Assembly (NCBI GenBank): GCA_013397075.1
Contig: VWZS01000638.1
Span: 632,847-696,846 of the forward strand
Direction of reading: 5' to 3'
DNA: 64,000 bases
Source: Rhabdornis inornatus
Taxonomy: Eukaryota > Chordata > Aves > Passeriformes > Rhabdornithidae
Shown here: piece by piece, positions 38,093 to 52,600 of the stretch
Layout: each line of letters begins with the position of its first letter
Position numbering within the stretch: position 1 is the stretch's first letter
Translations under genes and position numbers: made by a program
Notes under the pieces: generated by a model
Database searches by the model: none
Told to the model about the DNA's origin: nothing
The model's input: the letters and a program-made list of their open reading frames with translations, nothing else

Positions 38093-41000
38093 ACAACATC
38101 AGAGAATGAACCAAACAATATTTGAGGGGTCCAATTCACCTCTGGACTTATAAAGTTACTGTTCTTTTTACCTGCTCTTATAAAAATACCATATGAAAAA
38201 CACCCATACAAAAATACACTGATGAATCAGTAAACTGCTTTAGTGTTAATACCATGGCAGACAGATTGCATCACTGGTCAGTAAGTAACTGCTTTTCTGT
38301 CAGTAGGTCAACTCTACTTTGCCCATGCACAGACTACCTAAGGTCCTATGCTAGGAGACTGAGTTAGGATGAAAGAGGGAATACAGCCTGCACAAACCTT
38401 GTTCTGGATACCATAGGCCCAGCAGGACACATGAGCTCAGCAGCAGGACTATGAAAAGGGAAGTGCTGGTTTTGGAACTAGCAGCAGAGCAGCTTTGCAA
38501 AGCTAGCAAACCTTTTCAAACATCCAATCATCCATGCTTTGCATGGAGCCATCCTGGACAACCAAAATGTCAAACAATTTTTAAATACAGCTATTGCCAA
38601 ATTCCTCTCACAGAAGGGAAAAGGTAAAGGTAAAAACCATAACAGGAAGACAGTGGTCAAAGTGACTAGCAAGAAATGCTCTCTCTCTCCGAGGTTTTGC
38701 ACACCTCGGACAGTCAGGAGAGACATCCCAGGCTATTTTTTTGGCACCCCTCTCTGTCACCCAATTTCTCAACAAAATGCCAATCTTGGCAAAACTGAAT
38801 CTCCAGAAGTAACTCAAAATGACTTACAGATGACCTCTAAAAAGATTTCCTTAAATGAAGCACCATAGCCACCTCCATGAAGAGCTCAATAATTAACACC
38901 TGTAGCTGAAAACTAGGAAATTATAGGGAACAAGAAATTAAATGAGATCTTTCATTGCTAATGCAAAGCTCTAGAAAGTGGTTTGTAAGATAATTAAAAC
39001 TGTGAGCCCCACCCCGCAGCAAGAGAAATAATGGGGAGGCTTCTCTCCACTACATTTAAAAACCAAGAAAGCATTATGTAAATCATCAATCTAAGCTCTA
39101 ATTGTTTGTACACAAAAACACAAGTATTAAAATCTGTATTCTATTCCTTCTTTGCAGACTCAAGAGAACTTCTCTCAATCCAATTTCTAATGGAATAACA
39201 ATCACACTAATAAAAAGCCTTTCTGAATAACTGATCTACAGAACCCATTTTCTGCCTAATTAAATGGGTAAAGTGTTTGTGAGGGCAGTTTTTCTTCCCT
39301 TGCTAATACATCAAGTGTCTTCTTTCAGTGCCATTATTATTTATTCAATATTTTCAGCCAAGCAGATACTTTGGGAAGATGTGACTATTGATTAAAGTAA
39401 TAGATATAAATCAGGGGTTACATGAAGAGGTTTGTAAAAGGCATCTCTGTAAAGCCATTTTTGGGACTCAAAAGGCCTTAGAAGAAGTATTGACTGAGGC
39501 ATGCTGCTATGAAAGCTTAACCACAATTTCTTCTCCCAAGATTATTATTATCATTTAAGTCTCTCTCATGTTTCCCAGATGTAAAACAAGCTATAAGACA
39601 AGAAGACAACAGGCTCTTCTCGAGGGATACTGAATGCTTCTCCCACCTAAGCCAAGATGCTCACCAGTGTCAAGTATTGCAGAAAGGCCCCAGCTCCACC
39701 CTGCTGGGAACGGTGGTTTAGCTCACGTTTCATGGGGGAGCATCAGAACTTCTTCAGGTCTTACTTTAAAAGTGCTATTGGTCTACACCAATCCTTGCTC
39801 CCTCTCAGGTCTTCCAAAATATCACTGTTGGCCAGCTAAGGCTCAAAATCACTGCCCACACATCTTGAACACTTCACTGCTCACAGAAGAATCTTCCATG
39901 CAAGCAGGGCAAACTCATCACATCAAATGAAATATAACCTACTATTTAGAACAACATTGCCTCAAGAGCAAAGTCAGGTGGAGTCACACAGCATTCACCC
40001 CAAGGTGTTTATAACATTAAAATAAACTTTACTGCGCAAAGAAACTTTTACTCAAACACTGAATCTCTCACAAGACTCAAAGTCAAGGATCTTCAGCTAG
40101 ATTAAATTGTGGCATGACCAGTCTCCAGCAACTAGAAAGGTACAAAGCAATGCCTGAAAAACCTAAGAGTCCTAGCACTGAAGTCTTAGAGACACTCTGA
40201 AGATCCAAGAAATGTTAGTTGTGCTAAGATGTCTAAGTCTCCAGCACGGATAAGGATGCCTCACCATTTCCCATTTACTATAATGCTTGGGTATTCCAGC
40301 AGCAATACAGTTATGAGCATAGAGACTTCTCAAAAGACAACATTATTTAGGAAAACTTCCCATTTTATAAAACACCACTTTCATAAAATTAATTCATTTA
40401 GTACCTGAAAGTCCATTTTTGCCACTAGCTCCATGACCAACAGAAGTGAGCCAGCACTGTTTAAAATACAATAAACTGATGAGAAAGGGAGCTAAACCAG
40501 CCCCACCCTCCCCTCCAGATTCCCCCGAGATAAGGTTGCGCCAAAATCGTATCAGATGTACTTTGATCATTCTTAATTCTTCAGTGTTTCAGGCAGTATG
40601 AACTCGGGCACATCTGCATTTCTTTATTGTCAGAATAATGACAGGATAATGGTGCTGGCACTAGGCCAGCCACTTTTTTGAAACATTGTTGGCAGAGACC
40701 ATAATTGCAGTACAGAGAGTAAATGGTCTGGCCTGACAGTCATAGAACAAGTCAAGGAAATATCGTAAAACAAACTTATCCCTAAGTTTCCTGCATTTGT
40801 AAATAACTCCTTATTAGTTAAATCTTTGTTATTAAGTAGTTCACATAACTCTTTTAAGACTTTTCTGGAAAGTGAGGCCTCTTGTACAAAGAGCTAGCAG
40901 TCCTGTTAAAAGAGAAATGGGCCTCAACTTCCAACTGCAAAAAGCTGTACCTGCAGAAACACTTGAACAAACTCCCAAACACTTTTGAACTGACTTAATA

Positions 41001-42889
41001 CCAATGTATTTTTGAGCTGTGTGAGAAGAAAATTTCAGTTACATACAGAACATGTCCTTGCAATGCACTAACAGCCCATAAATACATTAAATAAACTACA
41101 AAGTAGAAGTCATTCTCTCTTCCCTCACCATTTCAAGGAAGCACTTATGCATTTCAAGTTTCCTTAGTTTTCCCTCTGAAATAAGTGTATACTGAAGAGG
41201 AAATGGCAAATCAGTTAAGTTCAAATCAATACCTACTTGAAAGGCCACAGGGCTCTAAAATAGGAAAGCGACTGTGTCAAGGCTATTCGTGAAATTAAGA
41301 AAGTGACAGCCAGGCAAAGCCGATGCTTTTAGCACCACATGGCCTTCAGACTTCCTGTATATGAAATTATTTCTTATTCATATAAAGGCTTTTAGCAACT
41401 TGTGGAGACACATAACCTAAATAGGCTTGAGAGACATTCACCTCCAGGTGCTCTTACCTCACTGCTGCTCAGGCAAAATATAAAATTCAACAGTAAGTGG
41501 TTTGGTTTTTAAAAATAGACATTTCGAAGAAATATTTTAGCATCTTGTGGGTTCAGATGATGTTACAAATATTACTGTGTTTAAGATACGATGTTTGACT
41601 AGACATCTGATCTAACATAAGTGTACTTAATGAAATAGTATTTACTTGCCTTATGTTTACCTATACAGTCATACCAAAACTACCTGTTTGTTACAAATTA
41701 CTTCAATACACTCCAGCTGAAGTAGTTTCAGAAGCCATAAGAACTCTCTCCATTTCTTGAAATAAATAAGATTTCCTGAAATAAATAAGCTTACTGAGTT
41801 GTAACAAAAATCCCTTATTAACTCTCCACAGCCACCATACTGAGAACTGCAAACATAAGAATTGGCTGGAATAAAAACCCAACAGGATTCATGGAGACCA
41901 GAAAAAAACCCCACCAACAAACAAGAATTAGCATAGAGGATCAAGTGCCATTCAGTCAGAAATGTCAACCCCACTGAACACGCTTCAGTCTCTGTCTGGG
42001 AAAGTGCAAAAAGCACATATATTTTGTGGAAGTTTCTCCAATTTAGGCAGTACAAGAGCAGTACCTAGGAACTACTCCTGAAACAAATGTATTCACTATT
42101 CCCTATCTTGCTAGTCTGAACAGGGTAAAAAAACAAGCTGCATCCAGCCTCATCACTGTGTCACCAACCACACAAAAGCATAGATTACAGAAACTTCTGG
42201 TCTCAGAGCACATAACTGTCCCTTAATATAAAGGGGACAGGACTGGACAAGGCCAACTTCCACCATGCAGAAATTATATCTAGTTGTGACTTTTGACTGC
42301 CCTTAAGCCTGAAACCTGCTTGGTCTGGTTCTGCCAAAATACATCTTGAGCATGCTGCACAAGCACTTCTGTGGAGAAGAACAGGTACCTGATACAGGTA
42401 CTGCAGTCACAGCTCACAGAAACAAAATTGCTTTCTTCAAGAGCGAATAAAGGTCTTCCTCAGGCTTACCTTTTAATTTGATAATAAACCATTTATGTGC
42501 TGCACAGTTCATGCCCTCTGCTCTTCTAACTAAGCTTAGGATCTTCAACAGGTTCCAAAATGTTCTGCTTAACTTTGAATGCAGCTTTACATTGATTCTG
42601 AAGACGACTAAGCTGCTTGTTGAGCATCTAGACCTGAGTTTGAGTCTCTAAAGAATTACTGGTGAACTGGCAGTAGCAGGGACAGATACAGTCCTCCTGT
42701 GAGCTGCCACCACCATTTTCAAACACAGTAGTGTTTACTTACAAAAGCTATCAAGAATTTTATCAAGATGAAGAGCCTGAAGATTTAGGAGTAGTTGAGC
42801 TATAATTGTGGCAGTACTGCAAGGTATTTCTAGCTCATTCCACCCTCACATGTAACATCTATGCATTCCAATACAAGAAGCTTCCCACT
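38093..42889. other. Intron 1 segment with no recognised element
   Basis: AT-rich intronic sequence. A small direct repeat, TGAAATAAATAAG twice within 35 bases, lies near 41758-41790. No exon or known transposon was recognised. Confidence 0.55.
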
Positions 42890-43190
42890 GCAATGACTTT
42901 TGGTGGTGCACATCTTCATATCACTGCTTAGGACCAGCAACAGGGAGAAGGCCTGTAAGACAGTGATAGAAAGATGTCCCACCACACCTGAAGCATACTG
43001 GTGGTCTCAGCTCAGTTCCTACAGCTCTGCTGACTGCCAGCCACAATCTTTTTTTTGTCTTTTCAATTAGCACTTGCAGTTGAAAACCTACATAACTAAT
43101 CTATGGAGAACAAGGAGGTCTGACACTACCACTCTCTCCCACCCATCACACAAGGCAAAGTTCCCATCAGCAATGTCTTGCATGAGGGCA
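42890..43190 (+). repeat. Left arm of an approximately 300-bp imperfect inverted repeat
   Basis: This arm is the reverse complement of 43945-44250. By hand, 42976-43038 matches the reverse complement of 44096-44158 at about 55 of 63 positions, and 43121-43149 matches 43988-44016 at 28 of 29. The similarity weakens outward beyond about 42890 and inward beyond about 43190. The family is not recognised: it could be two oppositely oriented copies of an interspersed repeat, the ends of a DNA transposon, or an inverted duplication. Confidence 0.85.
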
Positions 43191-43944
43191 TTTTCTATCC
43201 TCACTGTACTGCAGCTAAGTAGGAAGAATAGTGTCTGTTAATAAGAATGCTTATTGTTAAGAATTTACAGAAAAGCTAAAGTTAAATGCATGCTATTGTA
43301 CATTTAAAAATACACTAGTTGCTTTAAAATTTATTTCATTGTTCTATGAAGCAAGTGCATGCTTCCATTTAAATAATGCATTTCCAAGAAAGAGCACAGT
43401 GAAGTGCAGTTCTTCACTCAGAAAACTTTTACTGCACAGAGCCTTTGATGTATTTTCCTATTCAAAAAAGTACTTCATAAGAGTGCTCTCAGGAATAAGA
43501 GGGAGACACCCTATCAAAGCATTTATTCATGTAACTTTGACAAACATGAACTCAACATTGACAAAGTGATATTGAATTGTTGTGAGGTACATAAAACTGC
43601 AGGCCTTCAATCCCTCAGCATTTGTATGGTAAGAATGTTATGTTCAGTATAGTCCTTACAGACAAAATCATAGCACATCCAGGAAACAGAGTTGAAAGAA
43701 GAAGAAACTAGAAGTTATCACAGTTACCCAACTAAGTGCATGTGAAAACCCAAATATTAAGAATGCCTTTAATAACAAAAGCCATGACAAATGCCTGATA
43801 TTTATTTAAATAAATCCATTATTGGAGAATCTTTTTTGGAAGAAGGTAGGCTGTTCACTTTTTGTGTGGAGCAAGATGGCTGAAGAAGACGTAGTTTATG
43901 AATATTTTTTTAAATAGTCTTTAAGTGTTCACAAAATTAATTGT
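43191..43944. other. Spacer inside the inverted repeat
   Basis: About 750 bp between the arms, AT-rich. It has only short open frames (for example 43339-43569), none resembling a transposase. Confidence 0.6.
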
Positions 43945-44250
43945 TCAGCCCACATGCAACATAGTGCTGATAAGAACTTCCCCTCTTGTGATGGATGGGA
44001 GAGAGTGGTAGTGTCAGGGCCCCTGATGCTCCACAGATCTGCTATTTAGGTTTTGAACTGCAAATGCTAACTTAAAAGACAGAAAGATTGAGGTTAGCAG
44101 TCAGCAGAGTTCTAGGAACTGAGATGAGACCACCAATATGCTCCAGGTAGGGTGGGACATTTACAAATTAATTGCTCATTCAAGCCTTAGTCATGCAACA
44201 GCAGGATTCTTCCTCCCCACCATTTGAGTTACCACAAATCATGAATTGAG
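43945..44250 (-). repeat. Right arm of the imperfect inverted repeat
   Basis: Reverse-complement partner of 42890-43190. Paired blocks keep a constant mirror position (sums of coordinates 87134 and 87137), so the arms are collinear with only a few small indels. Confidence 0.85.
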
Positions 44251-46035
44251 ACAGTGGTATAGTGATAGAGTTATGAAAATAAAATGTGTCTTTTTTATTA
44301 ATTGAGATATTTTAGTTTTTGAAAAAACAACTTGGACCAATTTACAGAAGCTATGGTATAGCTAATAAAAACACACGAGTCAAAAGGAACAGAACTGTGA
44401 TTTTTGTTTAGTTGAAGTTTCTGGCGGAGTTTGAGCTGACAAATTTAAAGAGCTGTAAGAACGTAAAAGGCCCTACTGGGAATTGTAGCCGAACAGAGAG
44501 CACTAAGAATCCATTGCCTACCTCTGAAATACTGACGTTGTATCAAGCAGTATCTCAATTAACCTCTCCAGAAATAGTCAGACAAGCAGGAAGTTACAGT
44601 TCCACAGCACTGCCTGCTACAGAAACCCAAAAGACAATTTACCTTACCTTTTCCTATGTGTTAGGGAATGTGCATTAGTCCCCCTGTAACTATAACAGAG
44701 TAACAGGAGAATAAGACTCTTTCTGGCAGATGAGTTTAATAAGGCTTCATATGTAACATGGGCCATTCTATCAGTCACCACTTACAGAATGGATCCTCAG
44801 TCCCAAAGTTTCTACAGAAATCAGGTTTCTATGTATCAAGGTTTGATTTCCGGTTCGTGACTATTTCATTTTCCCATGTTTTGTTTCCCATGTTGTTAAT
44901 CAGAAGACATTTTAACATATAATTTTTAGAGGCAGGTCACATCCTGATGCAGAACACATACTCGACAGGCATATACAGAGCCAAAACTGTTCAAAACTCT
45001 CATCAGCAATGATGAAATACATTGCTTCAGGCACAGAGGAATGGCTTATCAGTTAGCTCAAGACATCCTTCCTATAACATGCTGTTTACTGCAATGCTCT
45101 AGTAATGTTAAATATAGTTTGCATTTATTTAAACTACATACAGTAAGTGACTAGAACTCACTGCAGCTCAGGTTTCAAAATATTTCTGGAGTGCCAGAGA
45201 AACGTATTAAGAGGAAAAGCAGGCAAAGAAGGGAGGCACATAGGTGACAACTTCCCCCCACCCTGCTTTTACACATTAGGTCACAAAGAACTGTAGTCCT
45301 TTTCTCCTTCTTGAACTTCCATGACAAGACAAAGGAAAGAAAAAAACCTTACCAACATGACAGTTTTCTTGTCTTTACATCATAAAACCGAGCAAGTAAG
45401 TATTAGTGCAGACAGCTCACTTCTCATTATTTCCCAGAGAGCTGAAGTCAAAATAATGCTGCTCAGCCTGAACAAACAAGCACTCGTATATTCCCTTGCC
45501 CAGTTCTAACCAAACCAGCAACTTTAGTTTATAATGCACATTTCAAAGGGGAAAAAAATGACACACAAAAACATTAAGGATTCCCATCTATCTCAACATT
45601 TCAGGAAGTTCTTAACTAAAATACTCCTTTGCCTTATGAGATAACTCCCTTTGGAGCTGTCAGTACAACCACTACCACCACTCCTCTCAGTGCTCTGAAG
45701 GAACAGTGGGATACATGTTGCAGATTACACACCTAAAACTACCACACCTGGGTTTACTTCCTTGGCTCTGGTACTCTCAGATCTAGAGTTGGCAATCCTA
45801 TCCATACTGGAATCACATATTAATTAGAAGATTCCTCTTTTAAAAAGAAACATAATTTCATATGGTATAAGCTTTTAAAAAACAGAAGTGGATAAAAAGA
45901 AGAGATGAGTTCTCTTCCTGGGAAAGCTAGCGCTCCTTCAAGCTTTCTTTTGCTTCAAGGCAACAAACATGAACAGAATAACAAACCTCTCCTTGTGTAA
46001 TGATTTGATTTAACTGACAGCAAAATGCACCTTTA
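44251..46035. other. Intron 1 segment with no recognised element
   Basis: AT-rich intronic sequence with no gene or known repeat that I can identify. Confidence 0.5.
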
Positions 46036-46605
46036 TAATCACAGAATAGTTGAGGTTGGAAGAGACCTCTGAAGGTCATCTCATCCAACCTACCTTCCCC
46101 TCAAGCAGTTTGCCCAGGACCATGTTCAGGCTATTGAGTATCTCTGAGGATGGAGACTCCACAACCATCCCAGGCAATCTGTGACAGCACTCCATCACCA
46201 CTGAGATACAGAAAGCACTTCCTGATGTTCAGGGAAACCTCCTGTGCTTCAGTTTCTACCCACTGCCATTGGTCCTGTACCTGTGCACCACTGAATAGTG
46301 TCTGGCTCCGTCTCCTTTGCACCCTCGCTCCTGGTACTTACATACACTGACAAGATCCCCCCCAAGACCTCTTGTCTCCAGGCTGAACAGCTCCCAGCAC
46401 TCTCAGACTGGAGAGATGCTTCCAATCCCTTCATAAGCTTTCCAGTGTGCCTGGATCTATCCTGTACTGGACCCAGTATTCCAGGTGTGGGCTCCCCTGA
46501 TCAGAAGGAAAGGATCACTCCTTTGGCCCACTGGCGACACACTGAATGGAGCCAGGGAGACTGACAGCTTTCTTTGCCTTTGATCTCAAAGGCCAGCACC
46601 ATCCT
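46036..46605 (-). mobile_element. CR1 LINE fragment, 3' part, minus strand
   Basis: The plus strand opens with ATCACAGAATAGTTGAGG and GGTTGGAAGAGACCTCTGAA, the mirror image of a CR1 3' end. It then follows CR1 with the Pro-Arg C-terminal region (46140-46210), the LFSLEKRR-like region (about 46365-46390) and, at about 46495-46605, the stretch corresponding to the earlier KKA.GIL segment. 5' truncated, with diverged and broken frames. The subfamily differs from the copies at 25957 and 27534 and resembles the type of the 37115 copy. Confidence 0.9.
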
Positions 46606-49600
46606 CTCTTTTCTGCCTGCACACTTAAAAAAATGTAACTATAGAAAAATAGTTCACAGTGAACAAATATCTGTGGCTTCAATTTTCTTTAAATACTAGG
46701 TTTCCTTGAAAACAGGAAAATTCTACCAGGACATTGCCATAGCATGCATCTTTCACATGCCTATACAAAATACAATGCTAGTACTCAAAGCTACACAAGA
46801 AAGGGGAAGATGAAGCTGGCAATTTTTTCAATTAAAGGAATTTATGCCATATACAGTGAAGTAATACTCAAATGAAAGCGATTTATAACAGATGACCACA
46901 AAATTACCTTTGAACAGTCACCCTTGTTTTTGTTTTGAAAAAACGGGAATAAGTAGCAAAGTGTTTACTCCTAAAGTAATCTTTTCCTATTTAAAAAAAA
47001 GGAACAGAAAACACCTTTGACAAATCCTTTCTCAGTCTCAAATTTTCCATTTATTTCAAAATGTTAACATTTAGCAAATCCTTGGACATGCAAGAACAAA
47101 CGAGAGCTTTAACTTTCTAGCTAAGGTTTTAAACAAACAGAAGTGGCAAAAGATGTCTCATATCCTGTGTGTTCCACCCATACACGTACTCTTTCACTGC
47201 AGTTCACTGTGATACTTTTATCCCCACATCTTTTACTTCTTGTTTGTCCATTTTAATTTTATAAATGGACTGTTGTGCTGCAACTAATTCCCTCAAGGCC
47301 AGCCACAAGCTAAGGACATTCTCCTTGTTCCACCCCATCTCTGTATTTCAATGGACCACTCTTCCTTATGAGCACTACTATGTGAGGGAAAGCCTCCACA
47401 ACTTTGGTGTTTAAAACTTGTCAATTCTTGTGAATTACTAGCTGCTGTTTAGCCAAGCTATACACATGGCACTTAGTCATTGTATTTAAAAAACAAATCT
47501 CTGAAATTATTACCCTGGAATTAAGCAAATGCAAAATTCTTTCACAGGAGTGGGAAAAAAAAAAACTAACAAAAGCCTGGTTCAAAAGCAACCTGGTGCT
47601 CTGACAGCTGACGCTGTAAACAAGCCTGCTATTAAAAGGGACTGTTAAAGCCGCCAAGCTGTGAACAATGGAGAAACATTTATTAAAGTACTACCTACAA
47701 TTGGATGCACTTTTCTTCACCACAGTGTCATGCTTCTCCATTCCCATCAGAAGGAGAAATTGGACAGGAACAGGGTAATATAGTGTCAAGAGTCTTGTCT
47801 GATATGCCTTATCATCCAATGTGTAAAAGAGGCACAAGAAAACTGCCTTTGTGTTGATAATTCGCCCCAAACTGACATATTTAATACTCTACAGAATTAC
47901 CTGTTATGTAACATGTCGTTCAGTCAAATCTTCCAAAGCAACATAATGTCTTGTTCCAAAGTTCTAAATAATTTGCTTTTTGCGTACATCTCCTGTCACA
48001 TTCAGTAAATCTACTTAAGGTTTCTCCCCGTGCAACAGGAAATTGCCTTAACTCACGCATTCCATTAAAGCAGACAGCCAGTGCTCGGCTTTCAATTGCG
48101 CCTTTGTAAAAAGTCTATGGAACGCTAAAATGAAAACTCTACTGTATCAACATGCACTCTACAGGCTAAAGGAAGTCAGGTTTAAGCAGATGACTCATGA
48201 TAAAGTGATATAATATCAGGTCTGCTTTGTAAAGAAAAATGCAATTTAAAGATTGCTGTTAGGAATTTTATATGCACGTGTATGTAGGTAGGCAGGTGTT
48301 GAAGTATTTAAGGTTTACAAGAGCCCTGTTATGCCACATCCATTACTGCTTATTTTTACTGCTCAGGAATCCTGAGGACCCCGGAAAAACATTTTCAAAT
48401 AGCAGATGGAAGCAAAACTTCAAAAAGGCTTCAAAAACAAACATAATTGTTTATATATAATAAATTCTTGCATTTAATATAACCGTACCTCAATTTCATT
48501 ATAGAATCAAACCCCCTATTCTCTTCTCAGCACACAAGCAAGACAATCACTTGGTTTATGTTGTTCTACTGTACCCCAACTGCTCTTTAGCTCAAACTCA
48601 CAGCTCTTGGTAACTTACTGGTCTCAGCTTTTTACACTTTAGAGTCCTGCATTTTTGGACATAACTCTTACATCATATTTTTATATATATCACAAAATAC
48701 CAATGAAAGGTTTTATTCCTCTCTTTTATGCTGGTAAGATTTCCTTTTCAATCGGATTTGATAACCACAGATTCTTTGGCCCAGCATTTCAACATATTAT
48801 GCAAATCAGTTTCTGCTGAGAACACAGCTCGTTTAGTACTTAAAATTTATGTAACTCAAGTAACATCACCACCCAAGACCTGAACAGGTCTGTGGCAGGT
48901 TGTACCCAGAACCTCAACACAGCCTGACAGCTCTGCAGCACACGTGTCCCTTCTGAAGTTTCACTAACAGTAGCATAATATATTGAACACAGCAACACGA
49001 ACAACCATTCTCTAAAATTCAGAATATTCTGTTTCTTTAATAAGCCTGTTAAACTTAGGAAATTTAAGACATAGTGACTCATTAAGGGACTTAAGTGAGA
49101 CCATAGGGAACACATGAGGAGGCCAATAGCAGTTCTTAGGTTCCAGCTTAAATGTAAAGACAATTCTTCAACACTGGATGTAAATAAAATAGCTCACTAA
49201 GTAGTTTACACGCAAATGTAAATTTTAAAAGAGAAGCATATACTTCATATAAGCATATGTATGCTTCCTAATTTCAAAAATTTATGACAGACCTGAAAGC
49301 AAAATCAATTCATTCTCTCCCTGTAAATACAACCATTGCCACCTTTTTAATGTTGCTTTTAGCCAGACAAAGTCTCCTTCCTCTTTCCTTCCAAGAGCTG
49401 GAAAGTACATTTCCAGACACTACAGCATTTTACAGAAGCAATGTTTTGCAATTGGCTATGCTACCCCATCATTCAGATACACTGATTTATACAAGAAATC
49501 TTAGCTGGTGTCTTCTGTTCTTCCAAATACACACATATATTAACATCAAAATATTTTGATTGAAACGTTACCTGTTTTCACTCATGACTCAGTTACACGA

Positions 49601-52600
49601 TCTCACTAAGTATCGTGTGATTTGCATAACAATGTGCAGACAGTTCACACCAGCTATATAGAATATATAAATAATGGCTAAATTCAAGTCAAATTAGTTT
49701 GCCCTTGCCAACAGCCCCAACTGCTTCACGTTCACTGACTCAGGATAACTCATGAAGCCACAAGGCCTGGAAACATTCAGTATAAAGACACATGATCAAT
49801 CTGTTGACTCCATGCCCCACAGAAAACAGCTGCATTTTAAGAGGGCATAATCTAACCAACATTTTGCCTGATGCAAACTACCAACTGCCGTAGCTGAGCC
49901 TTTGACACCAGTAAGGCAGCCATCACAAACACCAGCAGGCAATCCCCAAATCACCCCCAGCTGTCACCTCTGCTAAACAAAAAACATACACTTGGATCTT
50001 TCAGAATTCACATATTACAAACCTGTGACACACTCAAGTCTATTTGCTCTACCAATAGACAAGGAAACTCTCAGCAAGACTCTTTCCAATTGCTATCTTT
50101 TGTTTTAACTCCCTAGAGGATGCAGAAATCTGTGTTCTCAACTGTAGAGGGACACAACACAGCATGTTTCAATCTCTAGAAGCTGCCACCACACACTTAG
50201 CTAACAGATTCATGAAACTCTGCGCACAGTAAGCAACAGTTGGGCAACCAGCACAGCCAACAGATTCTTAAGCCTTCAGCAGTTGAGGCAGCCTTATCCT
50301 GGGGCAATTCAATTCTTCCAAAACTTATAATCCAAGTTCTGGGAGGGCCAGCTTTCCCTAGGTAGCTGAAGTTACACGTGGCCTTCAGATAAGAAACCAC
50401 GGCAGCACACACCTCATGTGCTCCCTGCAACACTAAAGGGTAGTGAGAGGAGACACCTCCTATCTGGGACCTTGGCAAAGTCAGGACAACTGTCACTTGT
50501 GATCAAAAGGAAAAGTTCATTTAGAAAGCACATACACAGAAGCACAAACGTTAAAACTGTGGCTGCTCCACATGCTCTCAGCATCATTGTAAGGTTTGTA
50601 TTTTAAACAGCTGGATAACCTGGAATGTATGCAGAGTTCTTCAACTACATTCCATAAGCTAGCAAGCAACCTCATTAAAGAGATTTCCATCAACACATTT
50701 TTGTTCCCAATTCTGCAGTCACTATTTATGCAAATAATCTTATCAGCTCCTCTAATAGAAGTCATTGTGAGACAGAAGCAAGTGTTATGCTACTTAAACA
50801 CAGGTCTCACTTATATTTCTCCCATATTAAGGATACAGAACAATATAGATAGGGACCCTGTGCTACTAAACACAGCTGGGAAATCGTAATTTCTCCTTGC
50901 TCAGGGGTTACAAAAGAAAATAGCGCACTGCAATTATTACACAGTATACACTATATATTACACAGTAAAAATGAAGAACCCTGTCATCAACAGTGTGATT
51001 TGGAAAGCAAGTGGAATGGCACCTTTGCAGAAGCTTAATGAAAAAAGCTACTCTAAGTCAACACTTTAGCTAACACAGAAGTTTCATTTTACTGTCCAAT
51101 TAAACAGCAACAATCATAGCCCTAGTAAGACTCATAATATTTATACAGAGCAGTGAGCTCATTCCCAGCTGAGATAACGAAAAGTACCATTGACACCAAT
51201 GAAAAATTAACCTTAATATTTAAATTCTAGTATAGTAGGATTCATCATGCACCCAGGGACATTCGAAGAGATTCTAGCATGATACCTTTCTGATCTATGT
51301 ACTTTCATCAAGAAACACAGGAACATGTAGATGGTGCATGGCACCCTGCTGGGCTGTTGTCTTAATATCAACCAACCTGAAATAAATGGAATGTTCTCAG
51401 TATCCAAAATGGAAATTTCTCTAGTATCCAAGATACAGACAGTTAAAAATATTACTTTCAAAAAGGATTTTCCCATTAGGATGGACATGTTTGACAAGCT
51501 TTCATGAACATTATGTAACACTTCCACAGTAAGTAAGGGAACATAGGAGGGACAAGGAACACCAGCTACTTAAGGTTTCCAAAATGCAGGGAAGTAAATA
51601 CAGCTAACAACTGTACAGTCACATTACAGTTTCTGATGGGTGATGTTTGCCCAAGTCTTATTTCTCCTACAAAACCAGTTGCTGTCTGCTGCCCTTGAGA
51701 ACTATAGGATTTGGTTTCACCTCAGAGGAGGGTCAATACAATCATGTTGTTTCCAAAAAATACACAACTCTTGTAGAAGTAACTCAGAGCAGTCCTACTG
51801 CACACTATGTATGTTGACTTTACCACTAACAATGAATGCACCTATCATTAGAACACTGCATCAATTCTGTTTTCTTTTTTCACTTCCAAAAGTCACAGAC
51901 TGCAAGAGTTGAAGACGGATATGTCACTCTTCCAGTATCGACTGCTCCCACAAACCACCCATGGAATCTTTCATTCCACTGAAGAAACCACTGGACAATT
52001 TAAAATTTCATGTATGTGGTTTAAATACAGACTGTGCTGTAACATCCCTCTTATTTCAGGCAGTCGGGGCACACACGAAAAATATCTTCAGGCACTGACT
52101 CCTTGCACCAGAATTTTAAGGCTCCATTTGGCTGCTATGTGGAAACTGGAAAAAGTAATGACAAACTGTACTACTCAATTAATCTTTCTTCCAGTAAACC
52201 GATTATATTCTTTGACACAGTTCACAGCTCTGTAAGAGCAAGGTCTTGAAGACAGAACAACAGAATACCTCTGATAGTTTGAGGACATTTTGTCTGGATC
52301 AGTTTGCATTCTCTCGTGTATTATGTAAGTTTCCAGAAACTAAAATTTGAGTTTTACACAGACAGGTTCTGCAAAACTGAGCGTGAATGCCAAGATCACA
52401 ACCGAAAAGACATTCAATATGCAAATTATTTTCAGAAAACAATTGTCAGTGTATTGCAAGTCAAGGTTTTTTAACGAACTTAATGTGTCAAGTGTTTTCT
52501 TACTCCCAATCTTTTCCATCATACGAGTCAGAATAGAAAAGAACTTTTACATGATCGCACATTTTCTTGCATTGTCTGGCATCTCAAAAAAAGTAAAATT

